From NCBI GenBank assembly GCA_030613505.1, contig JAUWLW010000020.1, positions 1 through 51,318 of the forward strand: DNA of 51,318 nucleotides. Direction: 5' to 3'. The DNA comes from Candidatus Zixiibacteriota bacterium (GTDB lineage Bacteria > RBG-13-66-14 > B26-G2 > WVWN01). The notes under the pieces are model-generated. The model saw nothing but the letters and a program-made list of their open reading frames with translations, was not told the DNA's origin and made no database searches. Of this stretch, positions 9,171 through 17,348 are shown one piece after another. The position numbers and the translations under genes were made by a program. Numbering within the stretch: the stretch's first letter is position 1; every line of letters begins with the position of its first letter.

Positions 9171-9452
9171 TCAGCCGGCGCGCCGGAGCCGGGCCGACAG
9201 CTGGTCGGTCGCATCCGCGGCAAGGCCGGCGGTCATTGTGCGGCGGTACGGCTTTAACGGTTGGTCCGCCGGTACCATGCCGAACTGGGAGGTAACGGCA
9301 TATAAGGCGACGTCTTCGGGCTAATCTTCCCGGACCCTCAAATCTTGCGCCGAAGAGAATAAAAGCCCGTCGAAAAGCTCGACGGCGGGCGTCTCGCCTT
9401 CGGCCCGGTCGCGTACGTCGCCCTCGGCTATTATCAATACCCTCCGCGCCAC
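9171..9452 (-). pseudogene. DUF6884-like protein interrupted by an in-frame TAG
   Basis: A GTG start (9450-9452), preceded by AAAGGA, opens a frame reading MARRVLIIAEGD, then PAVELFDGLLFSSAQDLR. It meets TAG at 9321-9323 and resumes in the same frame with PEDVALYAVTSQFGMV and PLKPYRRTMT, ending at TGA (9171-9173). The order of segments (P-A-x-x-L-F-D-G-x-L-F, a short loop, then L-Y-A-V-T-S-Q-F-G-M-V and P-Y-x-x-T) resembles DUF6884 proteins, whose function is not known to me. Total length is 93 codons including the TAG. The gene precedes the sulfatase-fold gene by 19 nt. It is either a nonsense pseudogene or a sequence error; the tRNA-Sec in this window has anticodon UCA and would not read UAG. 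Confidence 0.6.
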
Positions 9453-9541
9453 GCGTCCTTTATACCATAAGGAGCGCGGCCGGCGCCATAAAAAACCGGA
9501 CGCTGACTTCGTCGGAAACATCTTTGTACGGCTGAAGGTTT

Positions 9542-9973
9542 TTAGTCGTGGCCTTTGAACTCCCGCGGCGGGTACGTTTCCTCGTCGTCGTGCTCGACGT
9601 AGGAGGGGGCTTTCGGCTCTTCGCCCCGGCCCGAGGCGGCGTACTTCCGCCCTTCGCCGAACTTCACTTTCAGCTCGTAACCCTCCGCCTCGGAGATGGC
9701 ACGGCGTTCGCGGGGCGTCGTGCCGGTAGGCGTATAACCTTCGCCGCTTACGGCGTGACGCGGCGGCTTATAGCCCGCTCGTAGCATTCGGTAATACTCT
9801 TCCTTGGTGGGCGGGTGGAAGGGCTCTTTTTCGGGGGTTTCGGCGGTCGGGGCCGCGGCGACGGTATCCCCGGGCGCGGACGGTTCGCTTTCGGCTCGGC
9901 CCCAAAGTTTCTCGCAGCCGCAGAATGAAAAGGCGATACCTAAGGCGAAGGCGAGGGGAACGTATTTACGCAT
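9542..9973 (-). CDS. Small lipoprotein of unknown function
   Basis: The start was placed at the ATG at 9971-9973 because AGGAGGTACG directly precedes it; an upstream in-frame ATG lacks a site. The product has 143 residues, beginning MRKYVPLAFALGIAFSFCGC, a signal peptide with a lipobox-like end at Cys20. The mature part is low-complexity, charged and Pro/Glu-rich (HPPTKEEYYRMLRAGYKPP, DDEETYPPREFKGHD) with no fold I recognise. It should be anchored in the inner or outer membrane on the periplasmic side. No partner is evident from its neighbours. Confidence 0.75.
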   Translation of the reverse strand: MRKYVPLAFALGIAFSFCGCEKLWGRAESEPSAPGDTVAAAPTAETPEKEPFHPPTKEEYYRMLRAGYKPPRHAVSGEGYTPTGTTPRERRAISEAEGYELKVKFGEGRKYAASGRGEEPKAPSYVEHDDEETYPPREFKGHD

Positions 9974-10103
9974 CGTACCTCCTGAAGACATTGTTTCCAA
10001 AAGTATTACGCCCGAAATGGCGAATTCGGGGAAGGTATTACTATCTTATTTGAGTAGTAAAGAGGAAGTTTGGTTTAAGCGATAGGCCGCGCTCGCGTAC
10101 AAA

Positions 10104-10127
10104 GAAAAAGGGCCCGAAGGCCTTTTT
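10104..10127 (-). terminator. Terminator behind the relic tail ORF
   Basis: A hairpin GGCC-TTCG-GGCC is followed by CTTTTTC on the minus strand (and by TTTTTT on the plus strand). It sits about 25 nt past the stop of the 20-codon relic, as if it once served a full gene. Confidence 0.6.
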
Positions 10128-10149
10128 TCGCTCTTGTTTGCCGCCGTCC

Positions 10150-10212
10150 TTACTTGAACAGCGCTTTGACTTTGCCGAGGGACTCGACCGCGACCGCGAC
10201 AAACAACTTCAT
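10150..10212 (-). pseudogene. Relic 3' end of a secreted-protein gene carrying the SLGKVKALF tail
   Basis: The minus-strand frame reads MKLFVAVAVESLGKVKALFK, then TAA. It has no ribosome site and is only 20 codons long. Aligned to the end of the beta-helix gene at 23238 (KKYSVAVSPTSLGRVKALFN) it matches along the whole length. I read it as the surviving 3' end of a deleted paralogue, still followed by its terminator. It could in principle be a genuine micro-ORF, but the lack of a ribosome site argues against that. Confidence 0.55.
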
Positions 10213-10229
10213 TTTATGTAGTCGGCAAT

Positions 10230-10922
10230 TTAAGACCCCCACCTATAGCCGAACGTGACCAGGAACGAGTTCGGCAGCTCGGCCTCCACTTTCTTGGTTT
10301 GTCTGAGGTTGTTTTCGTATTCGTAGACGGCCTTGCCAGCGGGCGCTACGGGGCCAAAGCGCCAGAATATAGTACTCGACGGCGTGAGCGTTATCTCGAC
10401 GCCGAACGGTACCGCGTACACGGGCTTGAAAGCCGTGACCGAATCCTCGAAAATGCCTTCTTTGGCGGAGCCGGGGAAACCTTCAATTTTATCTATGGAA
10501 GTGGGGACGATCGCGACGCCGCCGCCGATGCCGACGTACGGCGTTATAAGGCGGCTGCCGGCGGGTATTTTTAACCTGAGGATGAACGCCTCCACGACCG
10601 TAAATTGGTAAAAAGTCTGCTCCCATCCCTCTAAATCTTTGGTGCGCCACTCCCGGTGGAAGTGGGTGAAGCCGCCGTCCGTATCCAAACTCAGCGTCGG
10701 GATAATCCTTTTTTGGCGGAATTTCGCCACGTCGTACGTCATGCCGCCGCCCAGGTAGAACGTATAACCGTAAGACGCCGGGTAGAGCCTTTCGCCGGTT
10801 TCCTTGATAAAGGTCCAACCCCCCGGGGCTATGTCGGCCAGGCCGCCGTGGACAAAGGGTGCTAGAGCCGCAGCCGAGGCGGCGCATAGCGCAAACGCCA
10901 AGCCGAATACGACTATTTTCAT
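10230..10922 (-). CDS. Predicted outer-membrane beta-barrel protein
   Basis: This 230-residue protein has a clear signal peptide (MKIVVFGLAFALCAASAAALA). The mature part has alternating hydrophobic and polar strands rich in Gly and aromatics (YTFYLGGGMTYDV, LITPYVGIGGGVAIV). It ends in a strand, FLVTFGYRWGS, as in small barrels of the OmpA/OMP_b-brl type, though without a strict terminal Phe. AGAGGTGATT precedes the ATG. It is the only gene between two terminators and has its own promoter. The function is unknown; the protein at 17485 has a similar layout. Confidence 0.7.
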   Translation of the reverse strand: MKIVVFGLAFALCAASAAALAPFVHGGLADIAPGGWTFIKETGERLYPASYGYTFYLGGGMTYDVAKFRQKRIIPTLSLDTDGGFTHFHREWRTKDLEGWEQTFYQFTVVEAFILRLKIPAGSRLITPYVGIGGGVAIVPTSIDKIEGFPGSAKEGIFEDSVTAFKPVYAVPFGVEITLTPSSTIFWRFGPVAPAGKAVYEYENNLRQTKKVEAELPNSFLVTFGYRWGS

Positions 10923-10941
10923 AAGGGAATCACCTCTCGCT

Positions 10942-10970
10942 ATCTTAACTCGCTCTTAATCATTCCGCAA
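10942..10970 (-). promoter_or_regulatory. Sigma-70 type promoter of the beta-barrel gene
   Basis: TTGCGG (10965-10970) and TAAGAT (10942-10947) are spaced 17 nt apart on the minus strand, about 20 nt before the start codon. Confidence 0.5.
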
Positions 10971-10989
10971 TTACTTTTTACGGCATATA

Positions 10990-11018
10990 AAGAAAAGCCC
11001 GCCCTGGAAGGGGCGGGC
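10990..11018 (-). terminator. Terminator of the propeller gene at 11038
   Basis: GCCCGCCC-TTCCA-GGGCGGGC is followed by TTTTCTTT on the minus strand, about 20 nt after the stop. The other strand also has a T-run, so it may work both ways. Confidence 0.8.
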
Positions 11019-11037
11019 GATTTTTTCTCACTATCTT

Positions 11038-12609
11038 TTATTTTACCACTACCATCTTCCGCGCGGCCGACCTAGAGCCCGCATCTAAGCGGTAAACGTA
11101 GACTCCCGGGGCAAGATGAACGTGGAACGCCAGGTCGTGGCGGCCGGCGGCGAAATAACCCTCGGCGACGGCGGCGACCTTTCGGCCCGCGGCGTCAAAT
11201 AAGCCGAGCGTTATGTTGGCTCCCTCCGGTAGCTCGAAAGAGAACGTCGTAGCGCCCGCAACCGGGTTGGGAACGTTGGCGTAAAGCGCGAAAACCCGGC
11301 TTTTTACGGCAGGCGGGACCGTCGCGGGGCCGAAGGTTTGCCCCTTCCCCGTGGCGGCCACGGCCTCGAGCCAATAGCGACATTCCGTTGCCGGCGCGCG
11401 GCCGTCGGCGTAAATGAAAGGCGACCGCCCTTCGATAAGGACGTCGTTGATTTTACCGCGTCCGGCGCCGGCCGCCTCGCGGTAGAGGTTATAACCGGCG
11501 ACGGCCTCGGCGCGGCCGACGGCCCAGCGGATGTCTACGCCTGCGCGCGAACGCGTTGCCGTGAATGACGTGAGCTCTACGTCGGTGAAGTAGTGGTGGG
11601 CGAGCATTAAATCCCGTTTATTGCCGTGGTAGTAAGCGATTAAAGGATAGCCGTCAGAGCCGAGGGCGGTGGAGTGGGGGCCGATATATACGGCCGCGGC
11701 CACCGCTTCGCGGGTCCACGAACCTCCTTTCTTGGTAACTACGCGGAGATTCGATTTGGCGAAGCTGAAGTAAGAGATGAAGACGTCGCCCGCCGTATTA
11801 ACGCATATCTGAGTGAAGCCCGGCGTGCCGAGCGCGGCCTTCACGTTTTCAAATTTCCAACTCCCGCCGGTAGTTGAAACGGCGTAAATTATGCTGGCGT
11901 GGTCGGCCGTGGCGAAGCTGACGTGGAACTTGTTGTCGGGCCCGACGATAGCGTCGCAATCGGTGCCTTCGGCTATGTCGTCAATGACCCATTCTCCGGT
12001 TTTGAGTACGGCGTGCTTAACGCTGTCGCTTTTGTCGTGCCAATATACGATGTTAGGGTTACCGCCGTCGTCGTCGTACAGCGTATTAAAATAGCCGCTG
12101 CTGTATGCCACCGTCTCCGTATGCCAACCTCCTTCGTCGCGGTAGCCGTAGTACAAACGAGGATTCGTACCAGACGCTCTGTCGCACGAGATGTGGGGGT
12201 CGGTCGGCCACACGTTGATGGAAAGGTAGTTACCGTAGTCGGACCCTGATGCCACCCTCTCGGTCCGCCAATTGGAGCCCGAGCGATAGGCGTACGTTAG
12301 TTCTCCCGCTTTCATATCGCAGAAGAGGACGTACGGGTTATCAAACGGGTCCAACGTTAAAGCGGTCGCCCCGTAGACTTCAACGTCCTCCGCGACGTCC
12401 TCGAATTCCCAATACGAACCCGTGTACCGGGCGTACACGACTTTACCCTGCGTTTTATCGACGTAACTGATGTGCGGACGTTTCCACCGGTCTGTGGCGA
12501 GGGAACACCCGTAGCCGACGTCGCCCTCCGATGCTACGGTCTCCGATTTCCAACCGGCCCAAAGTGTGGACGGGGTCGTTAGAACTATTATTAGAAAAAG
12601 GTATCTCAT
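11038..12609 (-). CDS. Secreted beta-propeller protein with type A-like C-terminal domain (paralogue 1)
   Basis: This 523-residue protein has a short signal peptide (MRYLFLIIVLTTPSTLWA). A propeller-like domain (about 20-330) is built from repeats of the form W-x-x-E-x-V-A and P-H-I-S-Y (RPHISYVDKTQGKVVYARY, GSYWEFEDVAEDV). A fibronectin III-like segment follows (about 340-430; GYNLYREA, YWLEAVAATGKG). The C-terminal ~85-residue module has NVPNPVAGATTFSFELP, FDAAGRKVAAVAEG and GVYVYRLDAG and ends RKMVVVK. Such modules direct T9SS-type export in Bacteroidetes; the route here is inferred. AAGGAGGG precedes the ATG. The ligand is unknown. It is the longest of three tandem paralogues because only it has the FN3-like insert. 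Confidence 0.8.
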   Translation of the reverse strand: MRYLFLIIVLTTPSTLWAGWKSETVASEGDVGYGCSLATDRWKRPHISYVDKTQGKVVYARYTGSYWEFEDVAEDVEVYGATALTLDPFDNPYVLFCDMKAGELTYAYRSGSNWRTERVASGSDYGNYLSINVWPTDPHISCDRASGTNPRLYYGYRDEGGWHTETVAYSSGYFNTLYDDDGGNPNIVYWHDKSDSVKHAVLKTGEWVIDDIAEGTDCDAIVGPDNKFHVSFATADHASIIYAVSTTGGSWKFENVKAALGTPGFTQICVNTAGDVFISYFSFAKSNLRVVTKKGGSWTREAVAAAVYIGPHSTALGSDGYPLIAYYHGNKRDLMLAHHYFTDVELTSFTATRSRAGVDIRWAVGRAEAVAGYNLYREAAGAGRGKINDVLIEGRSPFIYADGRAPATECRYWLEAVAATGKGQTFGPATVPPAVKSRVFALYANVPNPVAGATTFSFELPEGANITLGLFDAAGRKVAAVAEGYFAAGRHDLAFHVHLAPGVYVYRLDAGSRSAARKMVVVK

Positions 12610-12789
12610 CTTGAGTCCCTCCTTATTTTTACGAGGATCACTTTAGCTTTCGAATAATAATAGCCCTTTTCGAGGCCGTGGCCAATTATGGCGTCCTAGT
12701 TTCGTCGACCGCCGGCGGCGGTTCTATCCGGGGAGCGCGAATATTCGGACGCCCGCCGATGAGGGGGGCTAAGCGGTAGTAACGTCCGG

Positions 12790-14160
12790 TTATCTAACTA
12801 TTACCATTTTACGTGCGGCCGTCCTCGAGCCGGCGTCGAGGCGGTAGACGTAGACTCCCGGGGCAAGATGAACGTGGAACGCTAGGTCGTGGCGGCCGGC
12901 GGCGAAATAACCCTCGGCGACGGCCGCGACCTTCCGGCCTGCGGCGTCAAATAAGCCGAGCGTTATGTTGGCTCCCTCCGGTAGCTCGAAAGAGAACGTC
13001 GTAGCGCCTGCGACCGGGTTGGGAACGTTCTGGAAGAGGGTAAAGGTCCCCGGCTTAGCGTCGCCCGGGTGGCGGTCGGCGGGCGGCCTCGGGCCGACGC
13101 CCAACGTGGGTTCGTAACGCGCCCACCGCAAGACTTTCCCGCTGGCGGCGTAGAAGACGATCTGCGGGTTGTCGCTGTTGCCGATGGCCATAACGTGCGC
13201 CATGCCGGTGAAGTTGGTATTCGTTATTCGTTTGTGCGTCCATTTCGTTCCGGTTTTCTTCACCACGTGAAGTTTCAGGGTGTCGAAGTTATAGTAGGAG
13301 ATGAACACGTCGCCGGCCGGCGTCACGCAGATCTGCGTGAACGCGGGGGAGCCTTTCGCGTTGGCCACTTCCTCCGTGGTCCACTCTTCGCCGTCGTACA
13401 CGGCGTAAACGAGGGCCGTGTTGTTGGTTTTGGCGAAACTTACGTGGATCTTACCGTCGGGGGTTAGGTAGGCGTCGCAATCCGTCCCTTCGGCTACCTT
13501 TTCGAACTCCCACGCGTCGCCGTTCAGCATGGCGTGCATTATGGCTTGTTCGTCGTAGTCGAGGTATATTGCGTGCGGCACTTGCCCGTAGTCGACGATG
13601 AGCGTGTTGAACCCACCTTTGGAGCCGCCGGTAGTTACGTTTTCCGCGGCCCAGGTAGTGCCTTCTTTGACAGCATATTTTAAATTCACGGCCATTGCGG
13701 ACGGTCGGTCATAAGTAACGCAGGCGTACCCGGTGGGCCATTGGCCGAAGGACATGTGGTTCCCCAAGACGCTGCCGTTATCAATTGTTTCTTTAACCCA
13801 ATTCTGTCCGACATCTTTGTAGACGTAGATTAATTTTCCTTCTTCCTGGTCGTGGTACATCACGTACGGCCTGTCGTAAACGTCTAGCGTTACGGCCGTG
13901 CTGTCGCTGGACGTTACGTCCACCGCTACGGTTTCATAATGCCATTGTTCGTCCTTCCGGGTGGCGTACGTTACCCAGTCTTTGCGTTGAGTTTGGTCGA
14001 GGAACGTGACGTGGGGATTGCCCTTGTTATCGATTTCGATGCAGCAGGCTTTGCCGCATTCTTTAGGGGTGATTTTCTCGATGACCCAGCCGTCTCCCCA
14101 GGCCGTCGCCGCCGTTACGAGCCATACCGTCATAACTACGGGTAAGCATTTCGCCTTCAT
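12790..14160 (-). CDS. Secreted beta-propeller protein with type A-like C-terminal domain (paralogue 2)
   Basis: This 456-residue protein has a signal peptide (MKAKCLPVVMTVWLVTAATAWG) and the same W/E/V propeller pattern as its neighbours (NPHVTFLDQTQRKDWVTYA, VFISYYNFDTLKLHVVKK). A short linker (GPRPPADRHPGDAKPGTF) leads to the C-terminal module with NVPNPVAGATTF, AAGRKVAAV and GVYVYRLDAG. That module is nearly identical in DNA to paralogue 1, whereas the propeller has diverged. AAGGAGGGCGG precedes the ATG. It has its own promoter, so the three paralogues are probably separate transcription units. It is likely exported and surface-bound or released. Confidence 0.8.
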   Translation of the reverse strand: MKAKCLPVVMTVWLVTAATAWGDGWVIEKITPKECGKACCIEIDNKGNPHVTFLDQTQRKDWVTYATRKDEQWHYETVAVDVTSSDSTAVTLDVYDRPYVMYHDQEEGKLIYVYKDVGQNWVKETIDNGSVLGNHMSFGQWPTGYACVTYDRPSAMAVNLKYAVKEGTTWAAENVTTGGSKGGFNTLIVDYGQVPHAIYLDYDEQAIMHAMLNGDAWEFEKVAEGTDCDAYLTPDGKIHVSFAKTNNTALVYAVYDGEEWTTEEVANAKGSPAFTQICVTPAGDVFISYYNFDTLKLHVVKKTGTKWTHKRITNTNFTGMAHVMAIGNSDNPQIVFYAASGKVLRWARYEPTLGVGPRPPADRHPGDAKPGTFTLFQNVPNPVAGATTFSFELPEGANITLGLFDAAGRKVAAVAEGYFAAGRHDLAFHVHLAPGVYVYRLDAGSRTAARKMVIVR

Positions 14161-14203
14161 GGTACCGCCCTCCTTAGCGTTGTGGTTAACTCATTTCCAC
14201 GCA

Positions 14204-14232
14204 ACCCTAATACGTTCACCTGACGATGTCAA
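14204..14232 (-). promoter_or_regulatory. Promoter of paralogue 2
   Basis: TTGACA (14227-14232), a 17-nt spacer and TAGGGT (14204-14209) on the minus strand, about 40 nt before the ATG. Confidence 0.65.
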
Positions 14233-14357
14233 TCCTTTTTTTATGTATTAGTCGGGGTGTAGATTTTTTTAGTATTTGTGACTAAACGCGGATTCCATCA
14301 CCTTCGGACACGCGGAGCTAAAACGCTTGTCGCCGCCGGAGCTAAAACGACGGAGAC

Positions 14358-14407
14358 GAAAACCCCCACGGGCAACCGGCGCGCGGCGAAGAACTTTTCC
14401 GTGGGGG
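14358..14407 (-). terminator. Terminator of paralogue 3
   Basis: A 9-bp stem (CCCCCACGG / CCGTGGGGG) with a long loop is followed by TTTTCG on the minus strand, about 40 nt past the stop of the gene at 14447. The remaining part of the 14161-14446 gap holds a doubled GGAGCTAAAACG sequence and the promoter of paralogue 2. Confidence 0.65.
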
Positions 14408-14446
14408 ATTATTAGAAAGGTACAATCGGTGCTTGTTGTTTCGCGA

Positions 14447-15796
14447 TTATTTCGTGACCACCATCCGTTTCAAAGCCGTGTTAGCGCCGGCCTGTAGGCG
14501 GTAGACGTACACACCCGGCGCTAAGCGGTTTCGGAAAGTAACGTTGTGGCGGCCGGCGGCGAAATAACCCTCGGCGACGGCCGCGACCTTCCGGCCTGCG
14601 GCGTCAAATAAGCCGAGCGTTATGTTGGCTCCCTCCGGTAGCTCGAAGGAGAACGTTGTCGAGGCCGAAGCCGGGTTGGGAACGTTCTGGAAGAGGGCAA
14701 ATGTCCCCGGCTTAGCCTCGCCCGGGTGGCGGTCGGCGGGTATGGGCGGTTCGATACCAGAGGTGGGGTCGTAACGGGCTAACATCAAGTCCTGTTTGTC
14801 GCCGTGGTAGTACGCGATCATCGGGCGGCTGCCGCTGACGCCGGAGGAGTGGGGAAGGCCGACGTACGCGCTGTTCGCGACGACTTCGTGGGTCCAGGTT
14901 CCGCCTTTCTTGATTACGACGCGCAGGTCGTGATTGTCGAAGTTGAAGTACGAGATGAAGACGTTGCCCGCGGCGTTGACGCAAATCTGCGAAAATGCGG
15001 GAGCGCCTTTGTAGGCTTTTACGTTTTCGATACTCCAACTCCCGCCGGACGTAGAGACGGCGTAGTTGAGGCCGTCGTTGTTAGGTTTGGGGAGGCTGAC
15101 GTGGACCTTGTTATTGGGGCCTAAGTAAGTGTCGCAGTCGATACCTTCGGCGATATCGTCTATCGACCACTCTCCGCTCTTACGCACGGCGTGCCTAACG
15201 CTCATGGTTCCGTTGTTCCAGTATACGACGTTGGGGTTGTTGTCGTTGTCTATGAACAAAGAGTTGAACATTCCGCCGCCGCTGGAGACCACCGTTTCAG
15301 TTTGCCAATTCCCACCCTCGCGGTAGGCGTACTTCAAACCGACGTTCATACCTACCGGTCGGGTGTACGCGATATGGGGCCCGGTGGGCCACGCGCTAAT
15401 GGAGACGTACGCCCCGTAGCCCGAGCCGCTGTCGATCGTTTCTGTATTCCATAAGGGGCCGGAAAGGTAGGCGTACGTCAATTCGTCCGTTTTGTTGTCT
15501 TGGAAGACGACGTACGGTTTGTCGAAAGCGTCGAGCGCGAGGGCGGTATTGCCGGCTACTTCAACGTCCTCCGCGATGGTCCAGAAGTCCCAGGTGGACC
15601 CGGTATAAACGGCGTAGTTAACAGATCCGTTGGTCTTATCCACATACGAGATATGGGGCCGACCCCACCGATCTACGGCGAGGGAGCAGCCGTCGCCGAC
15701 GTCGCCGGCGGACCGGACCGTCTCGGATTCCCACCTCGCCCAACCCGTTACGGCCAGCGCTAAAAGAAATGCGCCGATAATCGACACCATTTTCAT
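14447..15796 (-). CDS. Secreted beta-propeller protein with type A-like C-terminal domain (paralogue 3)
   Basis: This 449-residue protein has a signal peptide (MKMVSIIGAFLLALAVTGWA). Its propeller is closer to paralogue 1 than to paralogue 2: both share GCSLA-DRW-RPHISYVDKT and EDVEV. The linker IPADRHPGEAKPGTF and the C-terminal module match paralogue 2. The cassette ends GVYVYRLQAG and KRMVVTK. AAGGAGGAG precedes the ATG. The combination of a paralogue 1-like propeller with a paralogue 2-like linker suggests module exchange between the three genes. It is probably exported; its ligand is unknown. Confidence 0.8.
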   Translation of the reverse strand: MKMVSIIGAFLLALAVTGWARWESETVRSAGDVGDGCSLAVDRWGRPHISYVDKTNGSVNYAVYTGSTWDFWTIAEDVEVAGNTALALDAFDKPYVVFQDNKTDELTYAYLSGPLWNTETIDSGSGYGAYVSISAWPTGPHIAYTRPVGMNVGLKYAYREGGNWQTETVVSSGGGMFNSLFIDNDNNPNVVYWNNGTMSVRHAVRKSGEWSIDDIAEGIDCDTYLGPNNKVHVSLPKPNNDGLNYAVSTSGGSWSIENVKAYKGAPAFSQICVNAAGNVFISYFNFDNHDLRVVIKKGGTWTHEVVANSAYVGLPHSSGVSGSRPMIAYYHGDKQDLMLARYDPTSGIEPPIPADRHPGEAKPGTFALFQNVPNPASASTTFSFELPEGANITLGLFDAAGRKVAAVAEGYFAAGRHNVTFRNRLAPGVYVYRLQAGANTALKRMVVTK

Positions 15797-15833
15797 AGTA
15801 GCTCCTCCTTGAGAAATTCGAATTTACTCGTTG

Positions 15834-15862
15834 AGTCTATCACTTTTCGCGTGCGGTGTCAA
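15834..15862 (-). promoter_or_regulatory. Promoter of paralogue 3
   Basis: TTGACA (15857-15862), 17 nt, TAGACT (15834-15839) on the minus strand, about 40 nt upstream of the ATG. The rest of the 15797-16100 gap contains only AT-rich sequence and the first repeat copy; I see no gene in it. Confidence 0.7.
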
Positions 15863-16010
15863 TTTCCGATTATAGGCCGAGAAGTGCCGGCAGGTGACGT
15901 CGAATCGGCGGGTGAGCCTTGTCAAGGCTAAAAGATATAATTAATTGCCCGGTGTATCCCTACGTTATAAACTGCAGTCGATTCTGATTTGAACTGTTCC
16001 TTTCGGCTTA

Positions 16011-16080
16011 TAAAAAAGCCCCCCCGGCAGTCAAGGAGGGAGGGGGATGTCATTATTTTTTATTTCAGACCGCCGGAGAG
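16011..16080 (-). repeat. Terminator-like intergenic repeat, copy 1
   Basis: This copy shares the core GGCAGTCAAGGAGGGAGGGG and the downstream ATGTCATTATTT-TTATTTCAGACCGCC with copies 2 and 3, with a few changes in the stem arms. On the minus strand it follows the stop of the interrupted gene at 16101 and ends in a T-run, so it acts as or derives from a rho-independent terminator with a long loop. Confidence 0.75.
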
Positions 16081-16100
16081 AACTTATTCGAGCGGTTGTC

Positions 16101-17306
16101 TTATTCGGCGTCGTCGGTTGAGCATTCCGGCGAATGTGAACCGGAGGTTGGGGTACCGGAGGCGTTTGTGGGGCCGGGCGCCGCAGGCACGAGGTATGCG
16201 TCCGTTAGCGGCCCCTTCGAATCCGAACCGCGGCCGGCGGCGTAGAGCGCCTTAACGCGCCCGAGCGACGCCGGCGCTATATTCGGCTTGGTCGTGTAGT
16301 GTAGTATTTTATTGTAGGTGAGGGCCCACGCCTCGACCGGCGAAACGAACTCGATATTACCTAATGCATACCGTACCGGGCACGCGCATTCGTGCCACGT
16401 CCCCTCGCGGCAACGCCATAATCGGCCCCCGTAATCTTTGCCTTTTCGATAGTATCCGACGGCCCACCCGTTGTCACCATCCCACATCGCGACGTCGTGG
16501 ATAGCGTAATGGTACCCCGGCCTGAAAACTTCGCGCCACGACGTGCCGTCGAACCGAAGCACTCTGCTTCCTCGAGAGTCGTTCACCCGCGGATATCCGA
16601 CGGCCCATATTTCCGTCGGCGATTTGAAGTCGCAGGGTTTAAGGGACACTACGTCCGGTACCGAGGTCCAATAACGCCAGCCGTCCGGCGTAAGACGATA
16701 CATATCCGTGCCGTCGAAACCCAACCCCTCCCCCGGGGAAAAGAAATACAATAAGTCCATGCCGTAGCGGCCGGGGTCTTCGTACCAACTCCATTCGCCG
16801 CCTTGGTAATTGAAAATGTAATACGAGTAGGGGTCGAAATCGGGCCGCCCTACGAACCATATGTCGTCGGCCGAAGTCATCGCGAGGGCGCGCATTTCGC
16901 GCATGTGCGGGGCTTCTATCTTTCGCCCGCCCGGATTTATATTCGAGGCCGAATAGATCGTGACGTACGCCGGGTATCTTGGGCCGTCCAGGTATTCCGG
17001 GTAGTAGTGGCCGAAGGCGGCGTCGCCGTTAGCGGCTACGTCCAACCCGCCGAAGCCGGCCCCCCGTACGCTTTTAAATATGCAGGACCAAGTCCCTTGG
17101 CCCCGGAAGATGTAAAACCAGTACTCGGGTCAATCCGGACTGCCGCGATCGTCGAGCCGATTTTCGTAGCCGGCGCAATACCCGGTAGGTCGGGCGTCCA
17201 GGTCGAGGTCTCTCAGCGCTGTATATTCGGGCGCTTCGTAAACGACCTCCCACGCCGCGCCGGCGGCCGAAATAAAAATGGCGGCGCCGAACAAACCGGC
17301 CCGCAT
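16101..17306 (-). CDS. Secreted protein with SLGRVKALY tail motif, interrupted by one in-frame UGA
   Basis: From the ATG at 17304-17306 the frame reads MRAGLFGAAIFISAAGAAWE (signal peptide) and continues to PTGYCAGYENRL. It meets TGA at 17130-17132 (after GSPD) and goes on in the same frame with PEYWFYIFRGQGTW for 340 more codons without another stop. The body has propeller-like repeats (DIWFVGRPDFDP, EIWAVGYPRVND, GWAVGYYRKG). The tail motif APASLGRVKALY is followed here by an extra ~47 low-complexity residues. A CTG at 17325-17327, preceded by GGGGG, is a possible alternative start that lengthens the signal peptide. A 10-bp hairpin follows the UGA (17083-17105). Either a nonsense mutation or Sec/readthrough is possible. 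I found no other defect in the frame. Confidence 0.65.
17083..17105 (-). promoter_or_regulatory. Hairpin downstream of the in-frame UGA (bSECIS-like candidate)
   Basis: In the mRNA a 10-bp stem (CGGGGCCAAG / CTTGGTCCTG, two G-U pairs) closes a GGA triloop. The loop lies 35-37 nt after the UGA at 17130-17132. Bacterial SECIS hairpins are known to sit with the apical loop roughly 16-37 nt after the UGA and to have a G early in the loop. Both conditions are met, the first only at its limit. GC-rich DNA forms hairpins readily, so this is a candidate only. Confidence 0.3.
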
Positions 17307-17348
17307 TATTATACTTTTTCTTATCAGCAGGTACCCCCTTTCGACGCC

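Noticed and set aside
9350-9395. Strong hairpin with TTTTATT on the minus strand, like a terminator
   Set aside because: It lies inside the DUF6884-like frame and codes for PAVELFDGLLFSS, the most family-like part of that protein. The symmetry is explained by coding sequence.
15900-15940. TTGTCA/TATAAT-like pair on the plus strand
   Set aside because: The spacing is only 11 nt and no plus-strand gene follows.
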